DNA from: Orientallactaga sibirica
Taxonomy: Eukaryota > Chordata > Mammalia > Rodentia > Dipodidae
Assembly: GCA_036365145.1 (NCBI GenBank)
Contig: JAEOAD010000982.1
Span: 7,590,001-7,654,000 of the forward strand
Reading direction: 5' to 3'
Length of the DNA stretch: 64,000 nt
Below, piece after piece: positions 61,601 to 64,000 of this stretch. Within the stretch, counting starts at the first letter, position 1, and each line of letters opens with the position of its first letter. Below the pieces are notes generated by a model. That model did no database searches. It saw only the letters and a program-made list of their open reading frames with translations, and had not been told where the DNA came from. The translations under genes were made by a program, and so were the position numbers.

Positions 61601-63352
61601 TGTTAAGTGCCATGTTGTGTCTATATGATACTTGATAAATGTGCAAATCTAACATGTAGTCAAAAATGGTCATCTTGAATAACAGATGCCAGAAAGCTGG
61701 TTGGAGTAATGTTTTCCCCAATTAAGTGACTGAATTGACTGCTTGTTTTAGTGTCTGGTAAAAACAACCTCATCAGAGAACCAACTCTTTTGGCATCAGA
61801 AATGCCACAAGATCCTGCCAGAAACTAGAAGCCTTCACTTCTTTTAAATTTCCAATCTGGATCTGTTAAAGAAGTGGGGGCTCATGAATAAGCTAGAAGC
61901 TAGCTGGCCAGGAAGAATTAGGACAAGGATCAAAAGGTTTTAGCTTTTGGGTTGTTATGTGCAATCATAACTACTGTGCTCTTAGCTGCAACAAAGACCA
62001 TACCATATGGTCCATAAAACCCCAAGTAATTACTTAACTATCACCAAAAAAAAAAAAAAAAAAATGGCCAGACCCTGTTCTATTGTATAGACCCCCTGGC
62101 CCTATTGCTCAAAAGGCTCTGCTTGGGAATGTCTATTTCACTTGTTTTCCAGATACAGTCAAACCCTCTAGAAGTACCCTGCAGAACATAGGTTGATGGA
62201 AATTGAGTTTAATATTTCCCAAAGTGAGCGTTTTAACAAGATTTTCTTGTGTTTCTGGAGTGAAAGCACCAGTGAAATCTTCAATGGAATAAAGATTTAG
62301 GGATATGAGGGCAATTTGGCTGTGGCATCTGCCACCCTATTGATTGTCAGGGTTGATTTGACTCATTTTGGCTTTCTAAGTGAGTGTCCCCTTCTTCCCT
62401 CCTCACTACTCCAAGTGTGTCCCTCCTGAGGCTGCATGCTTGGTCAAAGATTTTGCCCTGTGCAGCATTTGGGTTTCAGGGCAAATAGTCAGCTGTGTTC
62501 TTAGGAAAATAATTCATTTGACCACCATGTTTTATTTTATTTTATTTGTGTGGGTGTTCACGGGGGGGGGGCTCACGCATATGCACAAATGTGCATGTGA
62601 AGGGCAGAGTGTCATCCTCAGGAATGCCATCCACATCTTTTGAGACAGGATCTCTCATTGGCCTGGAGCTCACCAATTCAGTTAGACTGGCTTGGCAATG
62701 AGCCCCAGGCATCTTCCTGTCTCCACCTCCCCAGTTCTGGGATTACAGGCATGGTGATGCCCAGCATTTTTATATGGGTTCTGGAGGTCAAACTCAAGTC
62801 CTTATGCTTACAAGCGTTTTACTGGCTGAGCTATATCCACAGCCTCTGGTTGTGACATTTTTAAAACATAAAAACAAGAATTTAAAACTAATGAAGAATA
62901 AATTGACTTACATAAAGGTTCTTAGCTGCTAAAAGCCACCTTTTCTCTCCTTCCCTTATCTATGTCACTGCAACTTAAAATTTTAAAAGTTTTTTATAAG
63001 ATAACACTGAAACTATAGTTCCCCAATTATCTCTAATAGAAGCAGAGTTCCAATGAAAATGTCTTAACAAGTATATAAATTTCTCTCTAAATTACTACAC
63101 AAAATTTATAGTTCATGTTTCTGAAAATTCTGACAATCATCGAGTTGAGTTTATTGATAAGGGAGTAAATGGAAGTAAAGTCAAAGAATACAGTGAAACC
63201 ACTTATAAAATCATTTGCTAACGTTTAATGTGCTTTATGAATTCTCAAACTATAAAGACACAAGTCTCAAATTTCTTTCTGAAAATTTATTTTTAGTGTT
63301 TTTTAGAGGTGAGATAATATTTCAATATGATGAAGACCACAATGTTACCCAG
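17088..63352 (+). CDS. ADGRG2: ADGRG2 (GPR64/HE6) adhesion G-protein-coupled receptor, N-terminal exons, partial at 3' end
   Basis: Join of eight coding exons: 17088-17205, 50860-50895, 53405-53452, 53553-53576, 55164-55199, 57304-57345, 59568-59621, 63297-63352. Joined, they stay open for 138 codons. The product matches the human and mouse ADGRG2 N-terminus as I remember it: QCGHVGR, then FKIFLVIICLHVVLVTSL, then DNSSL, EKTKITIVKTFNASG, QRNICNLSSICNDS and FFRGEI. Known family role: orphan-type adhesion GPCR of the apical membrane in efferent ducts and proximal epididymis, needed for fluid reabsorption and male fertility. Only the signal peptide (about residues 1-38) and the start of the stalk are here. 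N-glycosylation sequons are at residues 44, 64, 85, 99, 111, 117 and 135, and a Cys pair is at 110 and 116. The GAIN/GPS and 7TM parts lie past position 64000. All internal junctions are phase 1 except the last donor, which is phase 0. Identification is strong; exact splicing is inferred. Confidence 0.95.
17330..17530 (-). repeat. tSINE, antisense, inside the old L1
   Basis: (TTTA) tail, gagagagaaagaggggggg, core gccactgcaaacaaactcc, inverted head ctgctaagccatctctccagccc. Confidence 0.93.
18173..19851 (-). repeat. Younger rodent L1 3' end, antisense, inserted into the old L1
   Basis: It begins with the inverted poly-A end (ttttttattgacaacttc), then L1 3' UTR to ~19730. At 19740-19850 is the antisense end of ORF2 (ccacatatgagagagaacatgc). 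The short repeat tcattgtg at 18162-18169 and 19854-19861 on either side is consistent with a target-site duplication. A tSINE interrupts it at 18452-18698. Confidence 0.85.
18452..18698 (-). repeat. tSINE, antisense, inside the younger L1, with perfect TSD
   Basis: Flanked by tggctcttacatttttt at 18436-18452 and 18699-18715. It contains a G13-14 run near 18512-18525 and a (GA)n tract. It is the last layer of a three-level nest. Confidence 0.95.
20033..20243 (-). repeat. tSINE, antisense, inside the old L1
   Basis: Full structure with gggggggggag run and inverted head ttaaccattaagccatctctccagccc. Confidence 0.92.
20363..20521 (-). repeat. B1 SINE, antisense, inside the old L1
   Basis: It runs from ttttttttggtttttcgaggtgg to gtgtgccaccatgcccagc; well preserved. 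Confidence 0.92.
20845..21062 (+). repeat. tSINE, sense, with TSD
   Basis: Head gagctggagagatggctcagc, tail (AAAT)n. Flanks aaaaatatctacttga (20829-20844) and aaaaatatctactcga (21061-21076) are near-identical. Confidence 0.93.
21231..21388 (-). repeat. B1 SINE, antisense
   Basis: Poly-T tail then gacagggtctcttcctagcccaggctgacc; diverged right end. Confidence 0.88.
21420..21556 (-). repeat. B1 SINE, antisense, second copy
   Basis: It runs from ttttttggcagcatcttatgc to gtgtgccaccacacctggc; more diverged than the preceding copy. Confidence 0.8.
21606..21774 (+). repeat. B1 SINE, sense, young, with TSD
   Basis: Almost consensus body, A27 tail, and actatgttat on both sides (21596-21605 and 21773-21783). 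Confidence 0.95.
21888..22256 (+). repeat. B4-type SINE, sense
   Basis: Head ggcctgaggagatggctcagcag, B1-like body, CA-rich 3' part and aaaaataaggtggagagc. Confidence 0.75.
22360..22578 (-). repeat. MIR SINE, antisense
   Basis: The order aatgtgccaggtccctacc, attctgaggcacacaaag, gtaacttgcccaaag, atttaaatccagaggtctggctc matches inverted MIR well. Confidence 0.85.
22580..22770 (+). repeat. hAT-type MITE (MER5A-like)
   Basis: The left part (gttttcaaacatgagtgtacctcggaattac) and right part (aaccacacttcaagaactactg) are imperfect inverted ends of the 'TTCTCAAAC...GAGAACCACTG' MITE family. Family name from memory. Confidence 0.7.
22772..22917 (+). repeat. B1 SINE, sense
   Basis: It runs from caagctgggcgtgctggcgc to gaccctacctcaaaagg; its tail continues as the purine tract. 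Confidence 0.92.
22916..23012. repeat. (GGA/GAA)n purine tract
   Basis: About 95 bp of nearly pure purine on the + strand, with only three pyrimidines near its right end. It grew from the tail of the upstream B1. It creates spurious Glu/Lys-rich and Pro/Ser-rich ORFs. Confidence 0.95.
23388..23495 (+). repeat. Diverged B1-related SINE fragment
   Basis: The series agctggccatagtgctacaag, tcccagcattgagga and aagaccttttctcagaaag resembles an old B1. Confidence 0.55.
23600..24282. repeat. Interspersed repeat of the 'tagttagctttctgttactg' family
   Basis: The start (gctagttagctttctgttactgaaacaagatac) and body (tttatttgggctcgcagc) match a widespread rodent repeat. A related copy is at 35370-35755. 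I cannot name the class with confidence. The right boundary is uncertain. Confidence 0.5.
24310..24600 (-). repeat. B4-type SINE, antisense, diverged
   Basis: (TG)n tail at 24320-24345, body with caggtgttggtcctcacc, right end ttgatccatctccccagc. Confidence 0.75.
24605..24797 (+). repeat. hAT-type MITE (MER5A-like)
   Basis: The order cagcatcacttttgaac, gcagattcttgggcccacc and ccaggtgaagctggtgc fits the MER5A pattern; diverged. Confidence 0.6.
25080..25310 (-). repeat. MIR SINE, antisense, well preserved
   Basis: The order catgccagccactgttctaag, gtacaggtgaggatactgaggc, gttaagcaactcac and attcaaacccaggg matches inverted MIR. Confidence 0.88.
25321..25500 (-). repeat. B1 SINE, antisense, diverged
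   Basis: A CT-rich tail is followed by catggagcccaggctaac and ggattacaggcatgtgc. Confidence 0.75.
25574..25806 (+). repeat. tSINE, sense, with (AAAC)n tail and TSD
   Basis: Head ggggctggggagatggc; tail of seven AAAC units at about 25777-25805. The flank aaaggtaga recurs at 25822-25830. Confidence 0.93.
25831..26740. other. No recognised gene; B1-like remnant at 26340-26430
   Basis: At 26340-26430, gactgaggtggaggatcacaag and actagcttgcactacat suggest an old sense B1 3' part. The rest is unassigned. Confidence 0.4.
26742..27099 (-). repeat. B4-type SINE, antisense, old
   Basis: A TG/TA-rich tail is followed by ggtcaagacaggaattccc and actggcctgcaagcttcc. The right end is the inverted head ttttaactgctgagaaaacctcaccagccc. 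Confidence 0.6.
27270..27437 (-). repeat. MIR-like fragment, antisense
   Basis: The series taaatgattacatttaaccctc, cagtatctaaggatagag and gaacctggcactgagac suggests a heavily diverged MIR. Confidence 0.4.
27438..28290. other. No recognised gene; GC-richer unique-looking block
   Basis: Less AT-rich than its surroundings. A 134-codon ORF (minus, 27844-28248) and a 98-codon ORF (plus, 27959-28255) overlap. Neither shows a known domain, codon bias or splice context. Confidence 0.4.
28296..28523 (-). repeat. B4-type SINE, antisense
   Basis: TG-rich tail, aacttagagttcaccaattaggctggctagc, right end tttacccactgagccatccgcctagcccc. Confidence 0.82.
28524..29094. other. No recognised feature
   Basis: Unique-looking sequence; short ORFs only. 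Confidence 0.4.
29095..29190 (-). repeat. ID-type SINE, antisense
   Basis: The order tgtcagggatttaaccc, gaggcaagcactctaccattgagccatacc matches inverted ID. Confidence 0.82.
29191..29875. other. No recognised gene; possible L2 3' end near 29450-29535
   Basis: The series cccttgagggtaaaag and catgtagtgtacaaggaatactcagtaaac resembles an L2 3' end in sense. Confidence 0.4.
29876..30025 (+). repeat. hAT-type MITE (MER5A-like), partial
   Basis: The series ggctctcaaacttggctg, ctagagattctgatgtcattggtctggg is typical of the family. Confidence 0.75.
30066..30140 (-). repeat. ID-type SINE, antisense
   Basis: Poly-T, then ccagggcttgaacccagggctaggcaacc and accactgagctatg. Confidence 0.85.
30168..30730 (-). 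repeat. B4-type SINE, antisense, split by a younger tSINE
   Basis: The left part 30168-30280 (TG tail, gtggaggccagaggacaatc) resumes at 30501-30727 (ggctggccagtgagcctcaggg; B1-like body; inverted head). The insertion site repeats agatagggtttt / agacagggtttt. Confidence 0.9.
30281..30500 (-). repeat. tSINE, antisense, inside the B4
   Basis: (GA)n tract 30323-30351, consensus-like core, inverted head ccttaactgctaagccatctctccagccc. Confidence 0.95.
30741..30954 (-). repeat. tSINE, antisense
   Basis: Full structure; flanks tacatttttaa at 30735-30745 and 30952-30962. Confidence 0.92.
31062..31281 (-). repeat. Two tandem 110-bp half-B1 units, antisense
   Basis: Units 31062-31171 and 31172-31281 each hold the same B1 portion plus the same non-B1 tail (cattggctggc, then tttcat). 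The shared flank shows this is a local tandem duplication, not two insertions. Copies differ at roughly one base in ten. Confidence 0.88.
31282..32192. other. No recognised feature
   Basis: Unique-looking sequence; ORFs of 66-88 codons look like chance. Confidence 0.4.
32193..32350 (+). repeat. B1 SINE, sense, diverged
   Basis: It runs from cccagtatggtgtggtacatg to gagtgagactctcaaag. Confidence 0.8.
32361..32574 (+). repeat. tSINE, sense, with TSD
   Basis: Flanked by aaattaaacttta (32348-32360 and 32575-32587). Head gagctggagagatggcttag. Confidence 0.95.
32832..32926 (+). repeat. L2 3' end fragment
   Basis: The order gtgaactctttgaggccaggg, agtgcctggcacatagtagg matches the L2 3' end. Confidence 0.75.
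32927..33087 (+). repeat. tSINE, sense, internally deleted
   Basis: The A-box head is intact, but the segment from the B box through the cagatgcac motif is missing. Only about 155 bp remain of the usual ~210. Confidence 0.85.
33166..33330 (+). repeat. B1 SINE, sense, young, with TSD
   Basis: Near-consensus; aagaatgttct on both sides (33154-33164 and about 33325-33335). Confidence 0.94.
33331..33734. other. No recognised gene; short antisense B1 piece at 33460-33520
   Basis: The piece gtagtatctcactttagcctagctgac is a B1 remnant. The remainder is AT-rich and unassigned. Confidence 0.4.
33735..33982 (-). repeat. B4-type SINE, antisense, shortened
   Basis: TG tail 33748-33795, B1-like body with gggattagagacatgc, inverted head atccactgagctatctccctag. 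Confidence 0.85.
33983..35364. other. No recognised gene; probable old repeats not nameable
   Basis: 34600-35040 has the texture of an old LTR or DNA element. No assignment is secure. Confidence 0.35.
35365..35758. repeat. Interspersed repeat of the 'tagttac-tttctcattg' family
   Basis: Typical order: ctgtattagttacctttctc, ggaggaaggttttgttttagc, catggtggcaggagctc, agtccaggaccccagcc, gtcagttgacaatcaatat. Related to the copy at 23600. Class uncertain. Confidence 0.7.
35786..36002 (-). repeat. tSINE, antisense
   Basis: Tail gagagagaatgagagag, core ccactgcaaagaactccag, inverted head aagccatctctccagc. Confidence 0.9.
36158..36398. repeat. hAT-type MITE, with internal insertion
   Basis: The left part (cagtacagtggccaccag ... 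gagcacttgaaactcag, tttaattttaattaatt) and right part (aatttaaattagccatgtg ... ttggacagcacagc) are the two ends of a known MITE with AT-rich centre. About 75 bp of unrelated sequence (36275-36345) sit inside. A T20 run follows. Confidence 0.75.
36399..36795. other. No recognised feature
   Basis: Unique-looking sequence after a T20 run at 36391-36410. Confidence 0.4.
36798..37112 (+). repeat. B4-type SINE, sense
   Basis: Head aagctggggagatggctcag, body with tgtaatcctagagccggggaggc, 3' CA-rich part (cacatgcacatgc). Confidence 0.88.
37244..37364 (-). repeat. B1 SINE fragment, antisense
   Basis: It runs from cagactcacctggaactcac to ggactaaaggagtatgc. Confidence 0.82.
37597..37853 (-). repeat. 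Rodent L1 3' UTR end, antisense (same family as 18173)
   Basis: It shares in order ttattgacaacttc, ccatcatatcccctc, agtctctctttt, ttttgatgtcatcatc, ggcactgcaaggtcatgg, attgtaaggag with the younger L1. It ends abruptly at an antisense B1. Confidence 0.88.
37854..37960 (-). repeat. B1 SINE fragment, antisense
   Basis: The series caggtctcactctgtagcccagg and ggattacagatgtgtac. Confidence 0.78.
38125..38479 (+). repeat. tSINE followed by B1, both sense, inside one TSD
   Basis: tSINE 38125-38315 and B1 38322-38478. The sequence agaacttctgaa occurs at 38113-38124 before the tSINE and at 38480-38491 after the B1; no TSD is seen between them. Confidence 0.88.
38595..38829 (+). repeat. tSINE, sense, with TSD
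   Basis: Flanks actgaggta at 38586-38594 and 38830-38838. Confidence 0.93.
38840..39500. other. No recognised gene; MIR-like remnant near 38960-39060
   Basis: The series cctaatatgattaccttcatcc, tttctaagcaggaag suggests a decayed antisense MIR. Confidence 0.35.
39792..39970 (+). repeat. B1 SINE, sense, with poly-A and (TAA)n (copy 1)
   Basis: Near-consensus body; A17 then (TAA)6 or so. Flanks agtaactcaatc and agttactcaatc. It recurs at 43803-43988 in copy 2 with a longer TAA run. Confidence 0.93.
41180..41935 (+). repeat. MaLR-type LTR (old), split by the inverted tSINE pair (copy 1)
   Basis: Non-coding LTR remnant. The part before (ccaaaactcatgttaaaattt) and after (ggcatcgagatgtaaggcc, ggggtgattagg, gaccctcaccagaag) follows the order of MST/MLT-type LTRs. 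No internal retroviral genes are present. It recurs at about 45190-45950. Confidence 0.55.
41259..41668. repeat. Inverted pair of tSINEs, tail to tail, within one TSD (copy 1)
   Basis: A sense tSINE (41259-41457) is followed directly by an antisense tSINE (41458-41668). The two arms are complementary over nearly 200 bp. The 9-mer taattacct lies at 41250-41258 and 41669-41677, and no other TSD is visible. Confidence 0.92.
42140..42845 (+). repeat. MLT1-like LTR (old), split by a tSINE (copy 1)
   Basis: Non-coding LTR remnant in typical order: ggttatcatgtattacctgggtagaccc; after the tSINE, gaggaagtgagtcagggtgatag; then aaacagattctctcttcaagcctccag; then tgattttagtctggtgagatc; the end gcaacagaaactaatcc resembles MaLR 3' ends. 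It recurs at about 46157-46860. Confidence 0.7.
42240..42452 (+). repeat. tSINE, sense, inside the LTR (copy 1)
   Basis: Head gtctagggagatgactcagtgg, (AAAT)n tail; relatively diverged. Duplicate at 46255-46470. Confidence 0.88.
43240..43394 (-). repeat. B1 SINE, antisense (copy 1)
   Basis: Poly-T, then tgaagtagtctctcactctagcc to ggattaaaggcttgcacc. Confidence 0.92.
43803..43988 (+). repeat. B1 SINE, sense, with (TAA)n (copy 2)
   Basis: Duplicate of the B1 at 39792. It differs by loss of 'cg' near its start and by tail length. Confidence 0.93.
45271..45682. repeat. Inverted pair of tSINEs, tail to tail (copy 2)
   Basis: Duplicate of 41259-41668 with the same flanking taattacct. The head of the antisense member is more complete here (ggcttcgcaggcatgc). 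Confidence 0.92.
46157..46860 (+). repeat. MLT1-like LTR with tSINE inside (copy 2)
   Basis: Duplicate of 42140-42845; the tSINE is at 46255-46470. Confidence 0.7.
47258..47411 (-). repeat. B1 SINE, antisense (copy 2)
   Basis: Duplicate of 43240-43394. Confidence 0.92.
47539..47732 (-). repeat. tSINE, antisense, just past the tandem duplication
   Basis: The flanks tatttattaatcttttt (47522-47538) and tatttatgaatcttttt (47733-47749) form its TSD. The left TSD copy contains the 11-mer at which the 4-kb duplication ends. Confidence 0.9.
47851..48180 (+). repeat. B4-type SINE, sense, diverged
   Basis: Head gaggctgggggatggctctg, body with tgtaaccccagtctgtgg, CA-rich 3' part (cacacacatcacacacaac). 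Confidence 0.75.
48561..48656 (-). repeat. B1 SINE fragment, antisense
   Basis: The series ttttttgagatagggtctccc and ggaattataggtgtgc. Confidence 0.8.
48795..48900 (+). repeat. B1 SINE fragment, sense, diverged
   Basis: The series ggccattaatcccagcactcgggaggcag and ttccaggtcagcctgg. Confidence 0.75.
49108..49443 (+). repeat. B4-type SINE, sense
   Basis: Head ggtctgtggagatggttcc, B1-like gtaatcccagcactgggg, CA-rich 3' end. Confidence 0.88.
49444..50215. other. No recognised feature
   Basis: Very AT-rich unique-looking sequence. Confidence 0.4.
50218..50530 (-). repeat. B4-type SINE, antisense
   Basis: Long TG-rich tail (50220-50312), gagacagggtctcttgcccc, inverted head ctttactgactgagccatcttgccagtcccc. 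Confidence 0.85.
50860..50895 (+). CDS. ADGRG2: ADGRG2 coding exon 2 of the window (36 nt, phase 1-1)
   Basis: The acceptor is ccctttttccttgacag and the donor is cctg|gtaagc. It encodes residues 40-51 (D-N-A-D-N-S-S-L-L-S-P-P), aligning with human EDTDNSSLSPPP. It contains the sequon N44-S-S. It is symmetric, so skipping it keeps the frame. It follows a 33.7-kb intron. Confidence 0.93.
50896..51714. other. ADGRG2 intron sequence without recognised repeats
   Basis: No exon-like or repeat-like segment recognised. The ORF at 50863-51120 overlaps the exon in another frame and is a shadow. Confidence 0.4.
51715..52018. repeat. Two MIR-type fragments in opposite orientation
   Basis: 51715-51835 is antisense (tcatgttacagatgaggaaacaggc). 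51850-52018 is sense (tctggagccagtctggtgg ... aaagataaaatgaggtaac ... ccctcaataaataatgac). Confidence 0.75.
52019..53400. other. ADGRG2 intron sequence, no recognised repeat
   Basis: A 133-codon minus-strand ORF (52427-52828) shows no domain or composition that suggests a gene. Confidence 0.4.
53405..53452 (+). CDS. ADGRG2: ADGRG2 coding exon 3 of the window, with two possible donors (48 or 39 nt)
   Basis: The acceptor is a strong T/C tract ending tcctcag at 53404. The residues begin A-E-S-S-F-V-S-L-V-P-Y-S-N. Two in-frame ends are possible. One is at 53452, using a GC donor (cag|gcaaga), which adds G-T-P and the sequon N64-G-T (followed by Pro, so poorly used). The other is at 53443, using a weak GT donor (atg|gtactc), which matches the length of the human segment. 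I favour the GC donor because its flanks fit the consensus better and because I recall mouse Adgrg2 carrying SNGTP here; that recollection is unchecked. Both choices leave phase 1. Confidence 0.82.
53553..53576 (+). CDS. ADGRG2: ADGRG2 24-nt micro-exon
   Basis: The acceptor is ctcct...ctaaaag and the donor is aatg|gtaaga. It encodes eight residues, D-I-E-T-P-S-L-N, aligning with human EVETTSLN. It lies only 100-109 nt after the previous exon. It is symmetric (phase 1-1), so skipping is silent for the frame; a mouse sequence I recall appears to lack this segment. A second AG inside the exon (atatag, 53553-53558) could give an 18-nt version, also in frame. Confidence 0.8.
54470..54590 (-). repeat. 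B1 SINE fragment, antisense
   Basis: The series gatagggtctcaatatgtagcccagg and ttcaggcatgtgcc. Confidence 0.8.
54591..55150. other. ADGRG2 intron, no recognised feature
   Basis: AT-rich; an ORF of 76 codons at 54662 looks like chance. Confidence 0.4.
55164..55199 (+). CDS. ADGRG2: ADGRG2 coding exon, 36 nt, phase 1-1
   Basis: The acceptor is a long T tract ending tttcag at 55163; the donor is acag|gtaaat. It encodes residues 76-87, D-A-T-S-V-L-S-T-L-N-K-T, with sequon N85-K-T. It aligns with human DVTLSLLPSNET, where a sequon sits at the same place. Confidence 0.9.
55628..55674. repeat. (TA)n microsatellite
   Basis: About 22 uninterrupted AT units inside the old L1, between two ADGRG2 mini-exons. 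Confidence 0.97.
55822..55943 (-). repeat. B1 SINE, antisense, truncated
   Basis: It runs from ttttttgaggcagggtcttgc to gggattaaaggtgtgc. Confidence 0.88.
56191..57300. other. ADGRG2 intron, no recognised feature
   Basis: No repeat or exon recognised. Confidence 0.4.
57304..57345 (+). CDS. ADGRG2: ADGRG2 coding exon, 42 nt, phase 1-1, highly conserved
   Basis: The acceptor is ctttgcag and the donor is tcag|gtatga. It encodes E-K-T-K-I-T-I-V-K-T-F-N-A-S (88-101), identical as far as I recall to the human segment. It contains sequon N99-A-S. This is one of the two exons that make the gene assignment secure. Confidence 0.95.
57648..57722 (-). repeat. ID-type SINE, antisense
   Basis: The order ggtgctgagcatcacacccagggcc, catgctaagcatgtgccc, gagctacacccccag is a good inverted ID element. 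Confidence 0.88.
57905..58125 (+). repeat. hAT-type MITE (old)
   Basis: The series ggtccaaatctggttcactgcctg, aataaagttttatgtgaacatggccctgcccat and aaacctaaaatatttgctatctg is a widespread Charlie-type MITE. Exact family name uncertain. Confidence 0.75.
58126..58870. other. ADGRG2 intron, no recognised feature
   Basis: No repeat or exon recognised. Confidence 0.4.
58880..59125 (+). repeat. L2 3' end
   Basis: The order cctggtcatcactcaacc, gtacctccttgagggaaggatctg and atggtaggtactcagc matches L2. Confidence 0.7.
59568..59621 (+). CDS. ADGRG2: ADGRG2 coding exon, 54 nt, phase 1-1, Cys pair
   Basis: The acceptor is tgtgtttttttttcag and the donor is tcag|gttagt. It encodes G-V-K-S-Q-R-N-I-C-N-L-S-S-I-C-N-D-S (102-119), nearly identical to human, with only S for P in the opening residues. 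The sequons are N111-L-S and N117-D-S. Cys110 and Cys116 are conserved and may form a disulfide. Confidence 0.95.
59682..59897 (+). repeat. tSINE, sense, 60 bp downstream of an ADGRG2 exon
   Basis: Full structure with (CT)n 59833-59856; flanks aaatggtttg and aaatgatttg. Confidence 0.94.
59905..60060 (+). repeat. B1 SINE, sense, diverged
   Basis: The series cagggaatgttgtctcac, aggaggctgaggtaggagg and gagactttgcctcaaagag. Confidence 0.82.
60061..60922. other. ADGRG2 intron, no recognised feature
   Basis: No repeat or exon recognised. Confidence 0.4.
60934..61262 (+). repeat. Two sense B1 SINEs joined by (AAC)n, inside one TSD
   Basis: B1 60934-61072, (AAC)7 61073-61094, B1 61097-61236, A-rich tail. 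The 11-mer aaagaaagttt flanks the whole unit (60923-60933 and 61263-61273). Confidence 0.9.
61380..61470 (+). repeat. ID-type SINE, sense, diverged
   Basis: The series actgggctgtggaaagagc, ggttccaatccctagcac resembles the ID head and B box. A preceding A12 run is adjacent. Confidence 0.65.
61471..62540. other. ADGRG2 intron, no recognised feature
   Basis: Includes an A21 run at 62044-62064; otherwise unassigned. Confidence 0.4.
62544..62848 (-). repeat. B4-type SINE, antisense, near full length
   Basis: TG tail and G9 run, ctcaggaatgccatccacatc, gagacaggatctctcattggcctgg, inverted head ttactggctgagctatatcc. Confidence 0.9.
62849..63290. other. ADGRG2 intron, no recognised feature
   Basis: AT-rich; includes the polypyrimidine-poor approach to the last acceptor. 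Confidence 0.4.
63297..63352 (+). CDS. ADGRG2: ADGRG2 coding exon, 56 nt, phase 1 to 0; last exon in window
   Basis: The acceptor is tttatttttag and the donor is ccag|gtaggc. It encodes V-F-F-R-G-E-I-I-F-Q-Y-D-E-D-H-N-V-T-Q (120-138), aligning with human AFFRGEIMFQYDKESTVPQ. It carries sequon N135-V-T, which human lacks. This is the first junction in the set that breaks the phase 1-1 pattern, so skipping it would shift the frame. The gene continues past 64000. Confidence 0.94.
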
Positions 63353-63764
63353 GTAGGCTTGAGAGGGTTTTCTTAACTTCAATCATTAAAAAGTACATTT
63401 GCATGTATTTAAAGATTTACCAAAGGTTCAGATTATTTATGATATTTGGCATATTTACTTTTATGTAAATAAAATATGTATCATTGGTTCTTTTGCTTTG
63501 TGCTTGAATTATTAATAATCATGGTGTTTTATTAATGTTATAGTTTAGTTTTCACTAGGTTTGCAACTGAATAAGAATGCTAATATAATGCAGTTCTATT
63601 GGCAGTTAAAATCATAAAATATCCTTAGCTATCCCCAGCAATAAGAAATATATGTGTTGAATCTAAGAAGAATTTTTCAACTCTGAGTGTGTTCCCATGT
63701 GAGGGATTCAGATACAGTGATGTCAGCCTTTTTGTGAGCTAGACTGGCTCTGAGGATCCCAGCC

Positions 63765-63862
63765 AAATGTGTTTGTTCATTCAGTGAATATCTATTCAAC
63801 ACTACTATGTTGCTGGCCATGAGCTGGGTGCTAGAAATGCATCCATGGCACTATTATTTCCC
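63765..63862 (-). repeat. L2/MIR-type 3' end fragment, antisense
   Basis: The series tcattcagtgaatatctattcaacac, gctggccatgagctgggtgctagaaatgc follows the inverted L2-type 3' end. Confidence 0.6.
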
Positions 63863-64000
63863 TTTTTACCTCAGACCCTCTTAAATTTGTGGCCGGTCAT
63901 GATGAGAACTTTAATGGTGTTTTCTTAGGGGAACTCTTGAACTGAATACAGAAATTAGCAAAGCAGAGCTGCTAACTCTGAAATTTTAAAAGCAAGTAAA

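Overview
The window is mammalian nuclear DNA from a rodent. It is AT-rich, intron-dominated and packed with interspersed repeats. These include B1-type SINEs, ID/B4-type SINEs, and a very abundant tRNA-derived SINE (here 'tSINE') whose head resembles a tRNA A box and B box. L1 fragments of two ages, MIR, L2, hAT-type MITEs and MaLR-type LTRs are also present. The tSINE is not one I know from mouse or rat; a jerboa-like (dipodid) rodent is my best guess, at moderate to low confidence. There is no bacterial, phage or CRISPR content.

The only protein-coding gene I can support is the 5' part of ADGRG2 (GPR64/HE6), an X-linked adhesion GPCR of the epididymis and efferent ducts, on the + strand. 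Eight coding exons are visible: 17087-17205 (start codon and signal peptide), 50860-50895, 53405-53452 (or -53443), 53553-53576, 55164-55199, 57304-57345, 59568-59621 and 63297-63352. They join in frame into about 138 N-terminal residues: signal peptide, then a Ser/Thr/Asn-rich, sequon-rich extracellular stalk. The rest of the receptor (mucin-like stalk, GAIN/GPS, seven membrane helices, tail) lies beyond the right edge. The 5' UTR exon and promoter are not recognised and probably lie left of the window.

Layout: 1-17086 is upstream intron or flank with repeats and no recognised exon. 17206-50859 is a 33.7-kb intron. It opens with a 3.5-kb antisense nest (old L1 containing a younger L1 containing a tSINE) and also holds a 4.0-kb direct tandem duplication (39501-47526) and many SINEs. 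50860-63352 is a cluster of mini-exons separated by introns of 0.1-3.7 kb. 63353-64000 is the start of the next intron.

The most notable points are: six consecutive phase 1-1 mini-exons forming a modular stalk; a probable GC-AG donor competing with a weak GT donor 9 nt upstream, before a ~100-nt intron; the young 4-kb tandem duplication with 11-bp microhomology at its breakpoints; and three two-SINE units each flanked by a single target-site duplication, one of them an inverted pair able to form a long hairpin. I found no convincing evidence of a wholly undescribed system.
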